NCBI GenBank assembly: GCA_017527865.1
Contig: JAFXPN010000039.1
Span: 1 to 64,000, forward strand
Length of the DNA stretch: 64,000 nt
Direction of reading: 5' to 3'
From: Clostridiales bacterium
GTDB lineage: Bacteria; Bacillota; Clostridia; Saccharofermentanales; Saccharofermentanaceae
The notes under the pieces: generated by a model
The model's database searches: none
The model's input: the letters and a program-made list of their open reading frames with translations, nothing else
Told to the model about the DNA's origin: nothing
Translations under genes and position numbers: made by a program
Part shown: in pieces, positions 54,869 through 63,576 of the stretch
Layout of the letters: each line of letters opens with the position of its first letter
How positions within the stretch are numbered: position 1 is the first letter of the stretch

Positions 54869-55082
54869 GGAAGACGTTATTGAAGTAGAAGGCATAGTCG
54901 AAGAAGCACTGCCTAATGCAACATTCAAGGTCAAGCTGGACAACGGTTATGTCGTAATGGCATACATTTCGGGCAAGCTTCGCCAGAACTACATCAAGAT
55001 ATTGCCCGGAGACAAGGTTACGATGGAACTTTCTCCTTACGATCTTTCCAAGGGAAGGATCACGTGGAGAGGCAAGAATTAA
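54861..55082 (+). CDS. infA: Translation initiation factor IF-1
   Basis: 73-aa OB-fold factor. '[20 protein letters not shown]' and '[16 protein letters not shown]' are diagnostic. ATG 54861 with GAGGAGG upstream is preferred over an in-frame ATG 15 bases earlier. Confidence 0.97.
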   Translation: MAKEDVIEVEGIVEEALPNATFKVKLDNGYVVMAYISGKLRQNYIKILPGDKVTMELSPYDLSKGRITWRGKN

Positions 55083-55104
55083 GCCAAATCCGGGGAAATT
55101 GGTC

Positions 55105-55132
55105 TTGCACAAATAAAAAAAGCTGATAGAAT
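55105..55132 (+). promoter_or_regulatory. Internal promoter before rpmJ
   Basis: TTGCAC (55105-55110), 16 bp, TAGAAT (55127-55132). It would transcribe rpmJ-rpsM-rpsK-rpsD-rpoA-rplQ. A leader hairpin TGCCTGT/ACAGGCA follows (about 55167-55196). Confidence 0.65.
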
Positions 55133-55229
55133 ATATTAGCGTGCGCGAAAAGCGCCGTGATGTGCCATGCCTGTGTTACCGCACGGAAACAGGCACAGAA
55201 AGCAACAAAAATGCAGGAGGAGAAAGAAG

Positions 55230-55343
55230 ATGAAGGTCAGACCGTCGGTTAAGCCTATGTGCGAGAAGTGCAAGGTAATTCGCCGTCATGGCAAAGTCAT
55301 GATCATTTGCTCCGACCCTAAGCACAAGCAGGTGCAGGGGTAA
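55230..55343 (+). CDS. rpmJ: 50S ribosomal protein L36
   Basis: 37 aa: '[20 protein letters not shown]' then Cys and His near the end (C-x2-C...C...H zinc form). GGAGGAG upstream. Found in its usual place between infA and rpsM. Confidence 0.97.
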   Translation: MKVRPSVKPMCEKCKVIRRHGKVMIICSDPKHKQVQG

Positions 55344-55540
55344 GAAGCAGGATCCGACTGCAGACAGATTTAGCCCTGTCAAGGTCGCTTGAGCGGTAGA
55401 CTGCTCTTTACCGCAACAACAAACAACAAACGAATTAAAGCTTATAACACGTACAAGTGGGGGCGGCTGTTCCCTTTATAGAGAATTCCCTGCAGCGTGT
55501 CGTATGTAAATTCAAAATTACACCTAACGGAGGTAAAAAA
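55344..55540 (+). promoter_or_regulatory. Long gap between rpmJ and rpsM
   Basis: 197 nt without a gene. Stems visible: GACAG-atttagcc-CTGTC (about 55361-55380), GCGGTA with TACCGC (about 55392-55413) followed by an unusual CAACAAACAACAAACG tract. No promoter is convincing. It could be an S13 or S4 regulatory leader (S4 represses this operon in other bacteria); inference. Confidence 0.45.
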
Positions 55541-55912
55541 ATGGCTCGTATTGCCGGTGTTGATTTGCCGAATGACAAGAGGATCGAGATTGCTCTTACA
55601 TACATTTACGGCATTGGTACGACAAGCGCATCCAACATCATCAAGATTGCTGGATTGAATCCTGACACCAGGGTTAAAGATCTTACAGAGGACGAAGTCG
55701 CTAAGATCCGTGAGACGATCGAACGCGAGAACGTTGTTGTTGAGGGTGACCTCAAGAGACAGGTAGCGGGAGACATCAAGCGTCTTACCGACATCAACTG
55801 CTACAGAGGACGCCGTCACAGACTGGGCCTTCCCGTTCACGGACAGCGTACAAAGACGAATGCACGTACCCGCAAGGGTCCGAAGCATACCGTTGCAGGA
55901 AAGAAGAAGTAA
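55541..55912 (+). CDS. rpsM: 30S ribosomal protein S13
   Basis: 123 aa in the 30S head. '[20 protein letters not shown]' and '[20 protein letters not shown]' are typical. ATG 55541 has CGGAGG upstream; the longer in-frame reading lies in the leader. Confidence 0.97.
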   Translation: MARIAGVDLPNDKRIEIALTYIYGIGTTSASNIIKIAGLNPDTRVKDLTEDEVAKIRETIERENVVVEGDLKRQVAGDIKRLTDINCYRGRRHRLGLPVHGQRTKTNARTRKGPKHTVAGKKK

Positions 55913-55928
55913 GGGGAGGCGCAGATAA

Positions 55929-56324
55929 ATGGCAAACAATAAGCAGAGCGTAAGACCCAAGAGACGTGAGCGTAAGAACATCGTCGAGGGCGCAGCTCAT
56001 ATTCACGCAACATTTAACAACACTATCATTACCATCACTGATAAGGCCGGTAATGCTGTCTCATGGTCTTCTGCAGGAATGCAGAACATGAGAGGTTCCC
56101 GTAAGGGTACGGCTTTTGCCGCTCAGATCGCTGCTGAGGACGCTGCAAAGAAGGCAGTCGATCACGGCATGAAGACGGTTGAGGTTTATGTTAAGGGTCC
56201 CGGAGCAGGCCGTGAGTCTGCTGTAAGAGCACTTGCTACCGCAGGACTTGAGATTACGATGATCAAGGATGTGACTCCCGTTCCTCATAACGGATGCCGT
56301 CCTCCCAAGCGTCGCAGAGTTTAA
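55929..56324 (+). CDS. rpsK: 30S ribosomal protein S11
   Basis: 131 aa, platform protein. '[20 protein letters not shown]' and C-terminal '[14 protein letters not shown]' are diagnostic. Confidence 0.97.
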   Translation: MANNKQSVRPKRRERKNIVEGAAHIHATFNNTIITITDKAGNAVSWSSAGMQNMRGSRKGTAFAAQIAAEDAAKKAVDHGMKTVEVYVKGPGAGRESAVRALATAGLEITMIKDVTPVPHNGCRPPKRRRV

Positions 56325-56345
56325 TACGAAAGAGGGTAATTGATT

Positions 56346-56942
56346 ATGGCAAGAGATATGACACCTGTCCTCAAGAAATGCAGGGCGCTTGGCATTGAGC
56401 CCGCAGTTCTCGGGATCGATAAGAAATCCAACAGAAACAGAAATGCAAGACCTAAGAAGATGTCCGAATACGGCACACAGCTTAAGGAAAAGCAGAAGGC
56501 AAAGTTCATCTACGGCGTTCTTGAGAAGCCTTTCAGAAACTACTTCGTAAAGGCTCAGAAGCTTCACTACGGCACGGTCGGAGAGAATCTCATGATCCTG
56601 CTCGAGACAAGACTTGACAATGTCCTGTTCAGAATGGGCTATGCAAGAACAAGAGATGAGGCAAAGCAGATCATCAGCCACAAGAGTATTCTTGTTAACG
56701 GCAAGTGCGTAAATATCCCTTCCTACCGCGTAAGCGTAGGTGATATGATCGAGGTCAAGGAATCCGCCAAGTCTTCTCCGAGATTCAAGGAGATCATCGA
56801 GAAGACAGACGCTATGGCTGTCCCCGAGTGGATGTCCGCAGATCACGAGAAGATGACCGGCAAGATCAACGCCATTCCTTCGGCTGAGCAGATCGACGTT
56901 CCGGTTAACGCAGTTGCTATCGTCGAGTTGTACAGCAAGTAA
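56346..56942 (+). CDS. rpsD: 30S ribosomal protein S4
   Basis: 198 aa, 16S assembly initiator with an S4 domain ('LDNVLFRMGYARTRDEAKQI'). ATG 56346 is preferred over the TTG two codons earlier. The N-terminal zinc cysteines of many S4 proteins are reduced to one visible Cys, so it is probably zinc-free. Confidence 0.96.
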   Translation: MARDMTPVLKKCRALGIEPAVLGIDKKSNRNRNARPKKMSEYGTQLKEKQKAKFIYGVLEKPFRNYFVKAQKLHYGTVGENLMILLETRLDNVLFRMGYARTRDEAKQIISHKSILVNGKCVNIPSYRVSVGDMIEVKESAKSSPRFKEIIEKTDAMAVPEWMSADHEKMTGKINAIPSAEQIDVPVNAVAIVELYSK

Positions 56943-56969
56943 TAATCTAGCGGAAGCGGAGGAATAATA

Positions 56970-57923
56970 ATGAACGATATTTTACAGCCAACCATTGAAT
57001 GTAAAGAGACAAGCGAAGATGGTTCTTACGGCAAATATGTAGTATCCCCGCTCGAGCGCGGTTATGGTACTACCCTGGGAAATTCTCTTCGCAGAGTACT
57101 TCTTTCTTCCCTTACGGGCGCTGCGGTTACAGCCATCGAGATCGATAATATCCCGCACGAGTTCACGACCGTTCCGGGTATCATCGAGGATATGACCGAG
57201 GTCATCCTTAACATCAAGGCGATCCGCGTTAAGCTTCACAGCGATTCCCCCAAGACAGTCTGCATCAATGTGGACGAGGGCAAGGCAGGCGAGCTTAAGG
57301 CCGGTGATATCATTCACGACACTGAGGTCGAGATCGTTAACCCCGATCTCGTGATCGCTCACTTGAACGGTGAGTCCAAGGTGTTCATGCAGCTTACGAT
57401 CAGTAAGGGCCGCGGCTACAATACCGCTGAGCAGAACAAGATCGAAGGTCAGGCAGTCGGGATCATTTCCATCGACTCCATCTTCACCCCCATCAAGAAG
57501 GCGAACTTCGTCGTTGAGAACACCCGTGTAGGTGCCCGCACCGACTATGACAGCCTTACGCTGGAGGTTTGGACAGACGGTACTATTGCCGTAGACGAGG
57601 CATTCTCTGCTGCTGCAGATATCCTTATCACACACTTAAGCCTGTTCAAGGCTTTGACCGATACGGACAGCGGCATCAGCTTCAAGACAGTCGAGCCTCA
57701 GGCAGAGAAGAATTCCGAATTGAACAGAGCTATCGAAGACCTCGATTTCTCGGTTCGTACTTACAACTGTCTCAAGAGAGCCGCCATCAATTCTGTCGGC
57801 GATCTTATCAGCAAGTCCGAAGATGAGATGATCAAGGTCAGAAACCTCGGAAAGAAGTCGCTCGATGAAGTCATCGCGAAGCTTTCCGACATGGGCCTGC
57901 ATCTTGCGGATCAGGATTCTTAA
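56970..57923 (+). CDS. rpoA: RNA polymerase alpha subunit
   Basis: 317 aa. N-terminal dimerisation domain ('PLERGYGTTLGNSLRRVLLS') and C-terminal domain with helix-hairpin-helix ('VRNLGKKSLDEVIAKLSDMG'). GGAGGA upstream of the ATG. Confidence 0.98.
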   Translation: MNDILQPTIECKETSEDGSYGKYVVSPLERGYGTTLGNSLRRVLLSSLTGAAVTAIEIDNIPHEFTTVPGIIEDMTEVILNIKAIRVKLHSDSPKTVCINVDEGKAGELKAGDIIHDTEVEIVNPDLVIAHLNGESKVFMQLTISKGRGYNTAEQNKIEGQAVGIISIDSIFTPIKKANFVVENTRVGARTDYDSLTLEVWTDGTIAVDEAFSAAADILITHLSLFKALTDTDSGISFKTVEPQAEKNSELNRAIEDLDFSVRTYNCLKRAAINSVGDLISKSEDEMIKVRNLGKKSLDEVIAKLSDMGLHLADQDS

Positions 57924-57950
57924 CAGAACACTTTAGGAGGATTAGAACAT

Positions 57951-58475
57951 ATGGCAGTCAACAGAAAACTCGGCCGGGCGTCTGATCAGAAGCTTGCGAT
58001 ACTGAGAAGCCTTACAACTTCCCTCATTATCAACGGCCATGTTGAGACAACCGTTGCCCGCGCTAAGGAAGTCAGCGCTATCGCTGATAAGCTCGTGGCT
58101 TCTGCGATCAAGGAGAAGGATAATTTCACTACAAAGGATGTTACAGTCTCTGCTGCAAAGCTCGACGGTAAGGGCAACAAGGTCCTTGTAACCAAGACAT
58201 CCAAGAACGAGCGCAAGTACGATGTAGTTGACCGTGAGGTCAAGACAAAGACAGTTCAGGTCGATTCCGCATCAAGACTTGCAGCCAGAAGAAGAATGGC
58301 ATACTGGCTCATGAAGAGCCACGATGCAGAGGGTAACGCCGTGAATCCCGTCAACAAGCTTTTCGACGAGATCGCTCCCAAGTATGAGGGCAGACAGGGC
58401 GGCTACACCAGGATCGTCAGGATCGGCGCCAGAAGAGGTGACGGTTCCGAGATGGCTATCCTTGAGTTTGTCTGA
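57951..58475 (+). CDS. rplQ: 50S ribosomal protein L17
   Basis: 174 aa, longer than E. coli (127). '[20 protein letters not shown]' and '[17 protein letters not shown]' are conserved; a roughly 45-residue insertion (about 62-105) lies in the middle, as in many Clostridia. Followed by a terminator. Confidence 0.95.
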   Translation: MAVNRKLGRASDQKLAILRSLTTSLIINGHVETTVARAKEVSAIADKLVASAIKEKDNFTTKDVTVSAAKLDGKGNKVLVTKTSKNERKYDVVDREVKTKTVQVDSASRLAARRRMAYWLMKSHDAEGNAVNPVNKLFDEIAPKYEGRQGGYTRIVRIGARRGDGSEMAILEFV

Positions 58476-58509
58476 TAAAACAGACCAGGAAGCCTTATAA
58501 AGGAATCCG

Positions 58510-58538
58510 GCGGGGCTTGATATTAAGCCCCGCTTTTT
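58510..58538 (+). terminator. Terminator after rplQ
   Basis: GCGGGGCTT (58510-58518) and AAGCCCCGC (58525-58533) with TTTTT. It ends the alpha operon. Confidence 0.92.
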
Positions 58539-58553
58539 ATAAGCAAGAGGGAA

Positions 58554-60332
58554 ATGGCGGACGCTGTAAGTGTAAAGAAGGTTAGTTTCTCGTATAAGAG
58601 CGATGACGGCGGGAAACCTTATTCCAAGGCTCTGAACGGTATCTCTGTCACGATACCGCAAGGGACCTACTGCGCAGTATTAGGCCCGAACGGCTCGGGC
58701 AAATCCACTCTTGCCAAGATCATAGATGTGCTTGAGACCGCCGATGAGGGATCGGTAACGGTCCTGGGATTCAAAGCGGGGGAAGAGACCTCCGTTTACA
58801 GCATCAGAGAGAAATGCGCATATGTGTTCCAGAATCCGGACAATCAGATAGTCGGCACGACAGTCGAGGAGGATGTGGCTTTCGGTCCCGAGAATCTGGG
58901 TGTGCCTCTTCCGGAACTGCGTGAGCGGGTTGATGAAGCTCTCCGCTATGTCGGGCTGTACGAACTTCGCGGAAGGCAGGCGGCTTCATTATCCGGAGGG
59001 CAGAAGCAGAAACTTGCCGTAGCAGGGGCTCTTGCCATGAGACCTTCCGTGCTTATTCTGGACGAATCGACCGCAATGCTCGACCCCGTGAGCCGTGACG
59101 AGCTGCTGAACCTGGTCGAGAAGATGAACCGCGATAAGGGGATAACGGTCCTTACAGTCACGCATGATATGAACGAGGCCGCAAGATGCGGAAAGATCTT
59201 TGTGGTCGAAGACGGCAGAGTGACCATGGAAGGAACGCCGGCCGAGATCTTTTGCCGGCCGGAAGAACTTCAGCATGCAGGTCTTGAGATGCCGCAGGAT
59301 GTCAGTCTTGTCTGGAACCTGAGCAGGATCGCGGGCGAAGTCATTACAGAAGACGATATCAGGGATGAGAGATCCCGCATTAAAACAGCGGTGAGATTCG
59401 TGTCATCCGTTAAGACCGCTCCCAAACCGCCCAAGAGGCGTGCGCACGCGAAGGGCCGCATGATCCTCGAGGTTCAGGATCTTTCTTATTCATATGATTC
59501 CGGAAAGACATATGCGGTCGAGCATATCGATCTTGAAGTATATGAAGGTGAGATACTTGCGATAGTCGGAAGGAGCGGCTGCGGGAAGACCACTTTGATA
59601 TCGCATCTTAACGGTCTGATAAGACCCGGATCCGGGCAGATCAGATTCTACGAAGAGGACGGACAGGTCCTGACGACTTCCCGTAAAAAAGACATAGCAA
59701 AGATCCGCAGGAATGTCGGATTGCTGTTCCAGTATCCTGAATATCAGCTCTTTGAAGAGACCGTCGCGAAGGATATTGCGTACGGACTCAAGAACATGAA
59801 GGCTCCCGACATCAACCTCGGATTAAGAGTGAAGACAGCTGCGCAGATCGCAGGGTTATCAGAAGATGTGCTCGATAAGAGCCCGTTCGAATTGTCCGGC
59901 GGACAGAAAAGAAGAGCCGCGCTTGCGGGAATCCTTGTTATGAAGCCCCGTGTGCTCGTGATGGATGAGCCTGCAGCAGGCCTTGATCCCATCGGGCGCA
60001 GGATGATGTTCGATACGATCCTGGCACTGCGCGAGGCGGGGACCACCATAATACTCGTTACTCACAACATGGATGAAGCGGCGAGATTCGCGGACCGCAT
60101 ATTCTGCTTAAGGGACGGTAAGGCCGTGGTTACGGGAACGGCAGATGAGATCTTCGCGGATGAAGCGCGCGTGGAGGAGTGCGGGCTGTCCATGCCTGTG
60201 CTGCGCGGATTCTCGGGCAAGGTCAAGAACGCGCTTGCCGGGCGGTTCCCCGATGTCACGTTCGGGCCGTCTCTTCCTGACCCGGAAGGTGAAGCGGTCT
60301 CGATCGTAAGGAGCGTTCTTCATGCTGAATAA
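58554..60332 (+). CDS. Fused ECF transporter ATPases EcfA1-EcfA2
   Basis: 592 aa carrying two complete ATPase domains. Domain 1 (1-255): Walker A 'GPNGSGKST' (44-52), signature 'LSGGQKQK' (146-153), Walker B 'LILDESTAMLD' (E171). Linker about 255-300. Domain 2 (303-592): Walker A 'GRSGCGKTT', signature 'LSGGQKRR', Walker B 'LVMDEPAAGLD' (E472). Each has the Q-loop with 'NPDNQ'- or 'YPEYQ'-type residues of energy-coupling factor ATPases. Normally two genes encode these. It powers vitamin or metal uptake with EcfT and various S proteins, none of which is in the window. Overlaps ecfT by 11 bp. Confidence 0.93.
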   Translation: MADAVSVKKVSFSYKSDDGGKPYSKALNGISVTIPQGTYCAVLGPNGSGKSTLAKIIDVLETADEGSVTVLGFKAGEETSVYSIREKCAYVFQNPDNQIVGTTVEEDVAFGPENLGVPLPELRERVDEALRYVGLYELRGRQAASLSGGQKQKLAVAGALAMRPSVLILDESTAMLDPVSRDELLNLVEKMNRDKGITVLTVTHDMNEAARCGKIFVVEDGRVTMEGTPAEIFCRPEELQHAGLEMPQDVSLVWNLSRIAGEVITEDDIRDERSRIKTAVRFVSSVKTAPKPPKRRAHAKGRMILEVQDLSYSYDSGKTYAVEHIDLEVYEGEILAIVGRSGCGKTTLISHLNGLIRPGSGQIRFYEEDGQVLTTSRKKDIAKIRRNVGLLFQYPEYQLFEETVAKDIAYGLKNMKAPDINLGLRVKTAAQIAGLSEDVLDKSPFELSGGQKRRAALAGILVMKPRVLVMDEPAAGLDPIGRRMMFDTILALREAGTTIILVTHNMDEAARFADRIFCLRDGKAVVTGTADEIFADEARVEECGLSMPVLRGFSGKVKNALAGRFPDVTFGPSLPDPEGEAVSIVRSVLHAE

Positions 60333-61134
60333 TATAAGCCTCGGCCGTTATGTGGAGACGGGGTCAGTGCTTCACCGGACAGACCCCAGGATCAAGGTGA
60401 TCCTTTATATCGTATATCTGATCGCCATATTTACGGTCAATACGCCGGCGGCGCTCGTCGCTTTGTCGGTGCTCACGGCAGTGCAGCTTATAGCAGGTAA
60501 GATCCCGGCCGGTGTTATATGGTCTACTGTAAAGCCGGTGCTTCCGCTGACGGTATTCGTCTTTGTGATCAATCTGTTTACTTTAAAGCAGGGCAATGAG
60601 CTGTGGTCATGGAGATTTCTCCTGATCACGGACACGGGGCTTTGCCGCGCGGTCCTGATGTCGGCAAGGCTGTTGTTCCTTATTCTGTGTACATCGGTTT
60701 TTCTGACGCTGACGACGACCCCTCTCAAGATATCGGACGCGCTGGAATCGCTGCTGTCCCCTCTGAGGATCATCCATGTTCCGGTACATGAAGCCGCGAT
60801 GATGATGTCGATCGCATTGAGGTTCATCCCGACTCTGATAGAGGAGACCGACAAGATCATGAAGGCGCAGCAGTCGCGCGGCGCGGACTATGATACGGGA
60901 TCATTCGTGAGCCGCGTGAAAGGTTATATAACCGTGCTCATCCCGCTGTTCGTATCGTCTTTCCGGCGCGCGGACGAACTTGCGGTCGCGATGGATGTGA
61001 GGTGCTACCGCGGCGGCGAGGGCCGTACAAAGCTCAATCCTTTAAAGATCACCGGCCGGGATATATTTGTTATGGTATTGTTCCTTCTTGGCGCGTTTCT
61101 TCTGATCGCCGTGGAGCTGCTCTCGAGAGGATAA
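60322..61134 (+). CDS. ecfT: ECF transporter transmembrane subunit EcfT
   Basis: 270-aa membrane protein with about five helices. Coupling motifs with Ala-Arg-Gly-like sequences are 'KAQQSRGADYDTG' and 'VAMDVRCYRGG'. It joins the fused ATPase to exchangeable S components. Starts inside the ATPase end. Confidence 0.93.
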   Translation: MLNNISLGRYVETGSVLHRTDPRIKVILYIVYLIAIFTVNTPAALVALSVLTAVQLIAGKIPAGVIWSTVKPVLPLTVFVFVINLFTLKQGNELWSWRFLLITDTGLCRAVLMSARLLFLILCTSVFLTLTTTPLKISDALESLLSPLRIIHVPVHEAAMMMSIALRFIPTLIEETDKIMKAQQSRGADYDTGSFVSRVKGYITVLIPLFVSSFRRADELAVAMDVRCYRGGEGRTKLNPLKITGRDIFVMVLFLLGAFLLIAVELLSRG

Positions 61135-61154
61135 TCTGCGAAAAGCAAAGACCG

Positions 61155-61183
61155 TTCAATAATCACGCTAAATGTGTTAAGAT
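61155..61183 (+). promoter_or_regulatory. Promoter of the ROK kinase gene
   Basis: TTCAAT (61155-61160), 17 bp, TAAGAT (61178-61183), with TG one base before (61175-61176), an extended -10. Confidence 0.55.
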
Positions 61184-61218
61184 AATCAAACAATTAAGCG
61201 TTCGGAGGAGCACTTCAG

Positions 61219-62202
61219 ATGGCATATTATGTTGGAATCGATCTTGGCGGAACTAATATCAAAGCCGGTATCGTTGATGATCAGGGACAGCTTTTAAACA
61301 AGGACAGCATCAAGACTAATGCACAAAGGCCCATGGAGGAGATCATCCATGATATGGGTTCCCTTGCGGTCAAGGTTATCGAAGCCGCAGGCCTTAAGAA
61401 AGAGGATATTTCCGCGATCGGCATCGGTTCTCCCGGAACGCCTGACAACAAAGCCGGTGTTCTCGTATATGCAGGCAACCTCCCCTTCAAGATGGCTCCC
61501 ATGAGAAAGCTCATCAGGGAAGTCATCGACCTCCCGGTGTTCATTGATAATGATGCAAACTGCGCTGCCATGGCTGAAGCTGTTGCGGGCGCTGCAAAGG
61601 GAGTCAAGGATTCGGTGACGATCACTCTCGGTACGGGTGTCGGCGCCGGTGTCATCGTTAACGGAGTTATCTATTCGGGATTTAACCAGGCAGGATCCGA
61701 GTTCGGACATACCGTTCTCGTATCAGGCGGCGAACAGTGCACATGCGGACGCAAGGGCTGCTTCGAGGCTTATGCATCTGCGTCTGCTCTTATCAGGATG
61801 ACTAAGGAAGCCGCTGAAGCCGCTCCCGATTCCAAATTGGCGCAGGTCATCAAAGAAGAGGGCAAGGTCAACGGAATGACTGCTTTCAAGGCTCAGAGGA
61901 TGGGCGATGCCGCTGCTGACGGAGTTATCGATAAGTACACCGATTACCTCGCCGACGGCCTTGCAAATGCCATCAACGCATTCATGCCCGAGGTTCTCGT
62001 TGTCGGCGGCGGTGTCTGCAATGAGGGCGATCCGCTCCTTATCCCTCTCCAGGAAAAGACCATGAGCCGTCCTTTCTTCGGTCCGGGTGTAAGAAAGACC
62101 CGCATCGCACTCGCACAGATGGGCAACGACGCAGGTATCGTCGGTGCCGCCATGATGGGTATGAGCTGCGTCAACGAAAAGCTTGACGGAACAGCCTGCT
62201 GA
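61219..62202 (+). CDS. ROK-family glucokinase
   Basis: 327 aa. ATP site 'GIDLGGTNIKAGIVDDQG', sugar site 'VFIDNDANCAAMAEAVAGAA' and the ROK zinc cluster 'GGEQCTCGRKGCFEAYAS' with three Cys. 'EFGH' His precedes it. The set fits glucokinase rather than a repressor, as no helix-turn-helix exists. GGAGGAG upstream. Its place between ecfT and truA is not the common one. Confidence 0.9.
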   Translation: MAYYVGIDLGGTNIKAGIVDDQGQLLNKDSIKTNAQRPMEEIIHDMGSLAVKVIEAAGLKKEDISAIGIGSPGTPDNKAGVLVYAGNLPFKMAPMRKLIREVIDLPVFIDNDANCAAMAEAVAGAAKGVKDSVTITLGTGVGAGVIVNGVIYSGFNQAGSEFGHTVLVSGGEQCTCGRKGCFEAYASASALIRMTKEAAEAAPDSKLAQVIKEEGKVNGMTAFKAQRMGDAAADGVIDKYTDYLADGLANAINAFMPEVLVVGGGVCNEGDPLLIPLQEKTMSRPFFGPGVRKTRIALAQMGNDAGIVGAAMMGMSCVNEKLDGTAC

Positions 62203-62223
62203 TCAACTGTCCCGCTGCCGCAG

Positions 62224-62988
62224 ATGCCATCGATCGCGCTTGTCATAGAATTTGACGGAACCGACTTCGTCGGGTGGCAGATCCAGGACAACGGAAGATC
62301 GGTTCAGGAAGCTGTTCAGACGGCTCTTTCCGAGCTTTACAAAGAAGATATCAAAGTGACGGGATCATCCCGGACAGATGCCGGCGTACACGCGCGCGGG
62401 ATGGTCTGTTCGGCGAAGGTCCCGTTTAATATTCCCGCGGATAAACTTCCTCTCGCGTGCAATGCCCTTCTGCCTCCCGATGTCGCAGTTGTCCGTGCAA
62501 TTGATGTTTCCGAAGGATTTAATGCGAGATTCGACTCTTTGGGCAAGAGATATGTTTACCGGATCGTTCACGATCGCGTCAGGCATCCGCTTCTTCGCCG
62601 GTATGCCCATTTTGTGACCGGGAGACTTGATGTTGAGGCGATGAATGAGGCTGCCGCCTGCTTTGCAGGCGAGCATGATTTCACGGCTTTCTGCGCTGCC
62701 GGCGGATCACAGAACACAACGGTGAGAAGGCTCAGGTCGGTTGAAGTCCGCGCTGATGAACAGACCGGTGTAATAGAGATCGAAGTGACCGGAGAAGCGT
62801 TCCTCTATAATATGGTCCGCATAATCGCAGGTACTCTGCTCTATGTCGGTCAGGGAAAGATCGCGGCAGGAGACATTCCTGCGGTCATCGAATCCCGCGA
62901 CCGCGAGAAGGCGGGAAAGACCTTGCCGCCTGAAGGGCTGACTCTTGAAGAAGTGTTTTACGCACCGGATCTCCATATAAATCCCTGA
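62224..62988 (+). CDS. truA: tRNA pseudouridine synthase A
   Basis: 254 aa; modifies positions 38-40 of tRNA. Catalytic D52 in 'GSSRTDAGVHARGMV', plus 'FNARFDSLGKRYVYRI' and 'EAFLYNMVRIIAGTLL'. No Shine-Dalgarno is visible in the 21-bp gap after the kinase, so translation may depend on readthrough coupling. rplM and rpsI, the usual followers, are absent. Confidence 0.94.
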   Translation: MPSIALVIEFDGTDFVGWQIQDNGRSVQEAVQTALSELYKEDIKVTGSSRTDAGVHARGMVCSAKVPFNIPADKLPLACNALLPPDVAVVRAIDVSEGFNARFDSLGKRYVYRIVHDRVRHPLLRRYAHFVTGRLDVEAMNEAAACFAGEHDFTAFCAAGGSQNTTVRRLRSVEVRADEQTGVIEIEVTGEAFLYNMVRIIAGTLLYVGQGKIAAGDIPAVIESRDREKAGKTLPPEGLTLEEVFYAPDLHINP

Positions 62989-63031
62989 ACTGTCCAAAGT
63001 TTAAGAAATGTATAATTTGCCCCGGGATTCA

Positions 63032-63060
63032 TTGAACGGGGAAAACGGGGTGTTTATAAT
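63032..63060 (+). promoter_or_regulatory. Promoter of the NfeD-SPFH operon
   Basis: TTGAAC (63032-63037), 17 bp, TATAAT (63055-63060). A second TATAAT at 63011-63016 has no good -35. Confidence 0.8.
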
Positions 63061-63090
63061 CTGGATAGTTTTACGGAAGGAGGGAATACT

Positions 63091-63534
63091 ATGGAAATGT
63101 GGTTGCTCTGGCTGATACTCACGGTGGTATTCTCACTCGTTGAGGCGGCCACTTTAGGACTTACTACAGTCTGGTGCGCGATAGGATCCGGCGTGGCATG
63201 TATCCTGGCTTTGCTGGGTGCACCTGTTCCGGCACAGCTTGCATCGATGGTGATCGTGTCGGTAGTATGCTTTATCGTATGCATGATATGGATAAAGCCG
63301 AAGCTCGACGAACGGCACAGAATGAATGCAGAACACACCAATGCGGACCGTGTCCTTGGCAAGGAAGGGATAGTCATCAAGACGATCGATCCCCTCGCGG
63401 GCGTCGGTCAGGTCAAGGTCATAGGCCAGGTGTGGAGCGCTAAGGCCGATACGGTGATAGATGAAGGCACACTGGTTACGGTAAGATCGATGGAGGGCGT
63501 TAAGCTCATAGTCGAGAAGGCAGATAAGGGATAA
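63091..63534 (+). CDS. NfeD-like membrane protein
   Basis: 147 aa: two or three membrane helices (about 4-75) then an OB-fold soluble domain ('LGKEGIVIKTIDPLAGVGQV' and 'TLVTVRSMEGVKLIVEK'). This is the short NfeD1b type that works with SPFH proteins in membrane microdomains. GGAGG upstream. The partner gene follows after 42 bp. Confidence 0.88.
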   Translation: MEMWLLWLILTVVFSLVEAATLGLTTVWCAIGSGVACILALLGAPVPAQLASMVIVSVVCFIVCMIWIKPKLDERHRMNAEHTNADRVLGKEGIVIKTIDPLAGVGQVKVIGQVWSAKADTVIDEGTLVTVRSMEGVKLIVEKADKG

Positions 63535-63576
63535 AATAGAACAGTAAAGACCAAACATTTTAAGGAGGATAAAACA

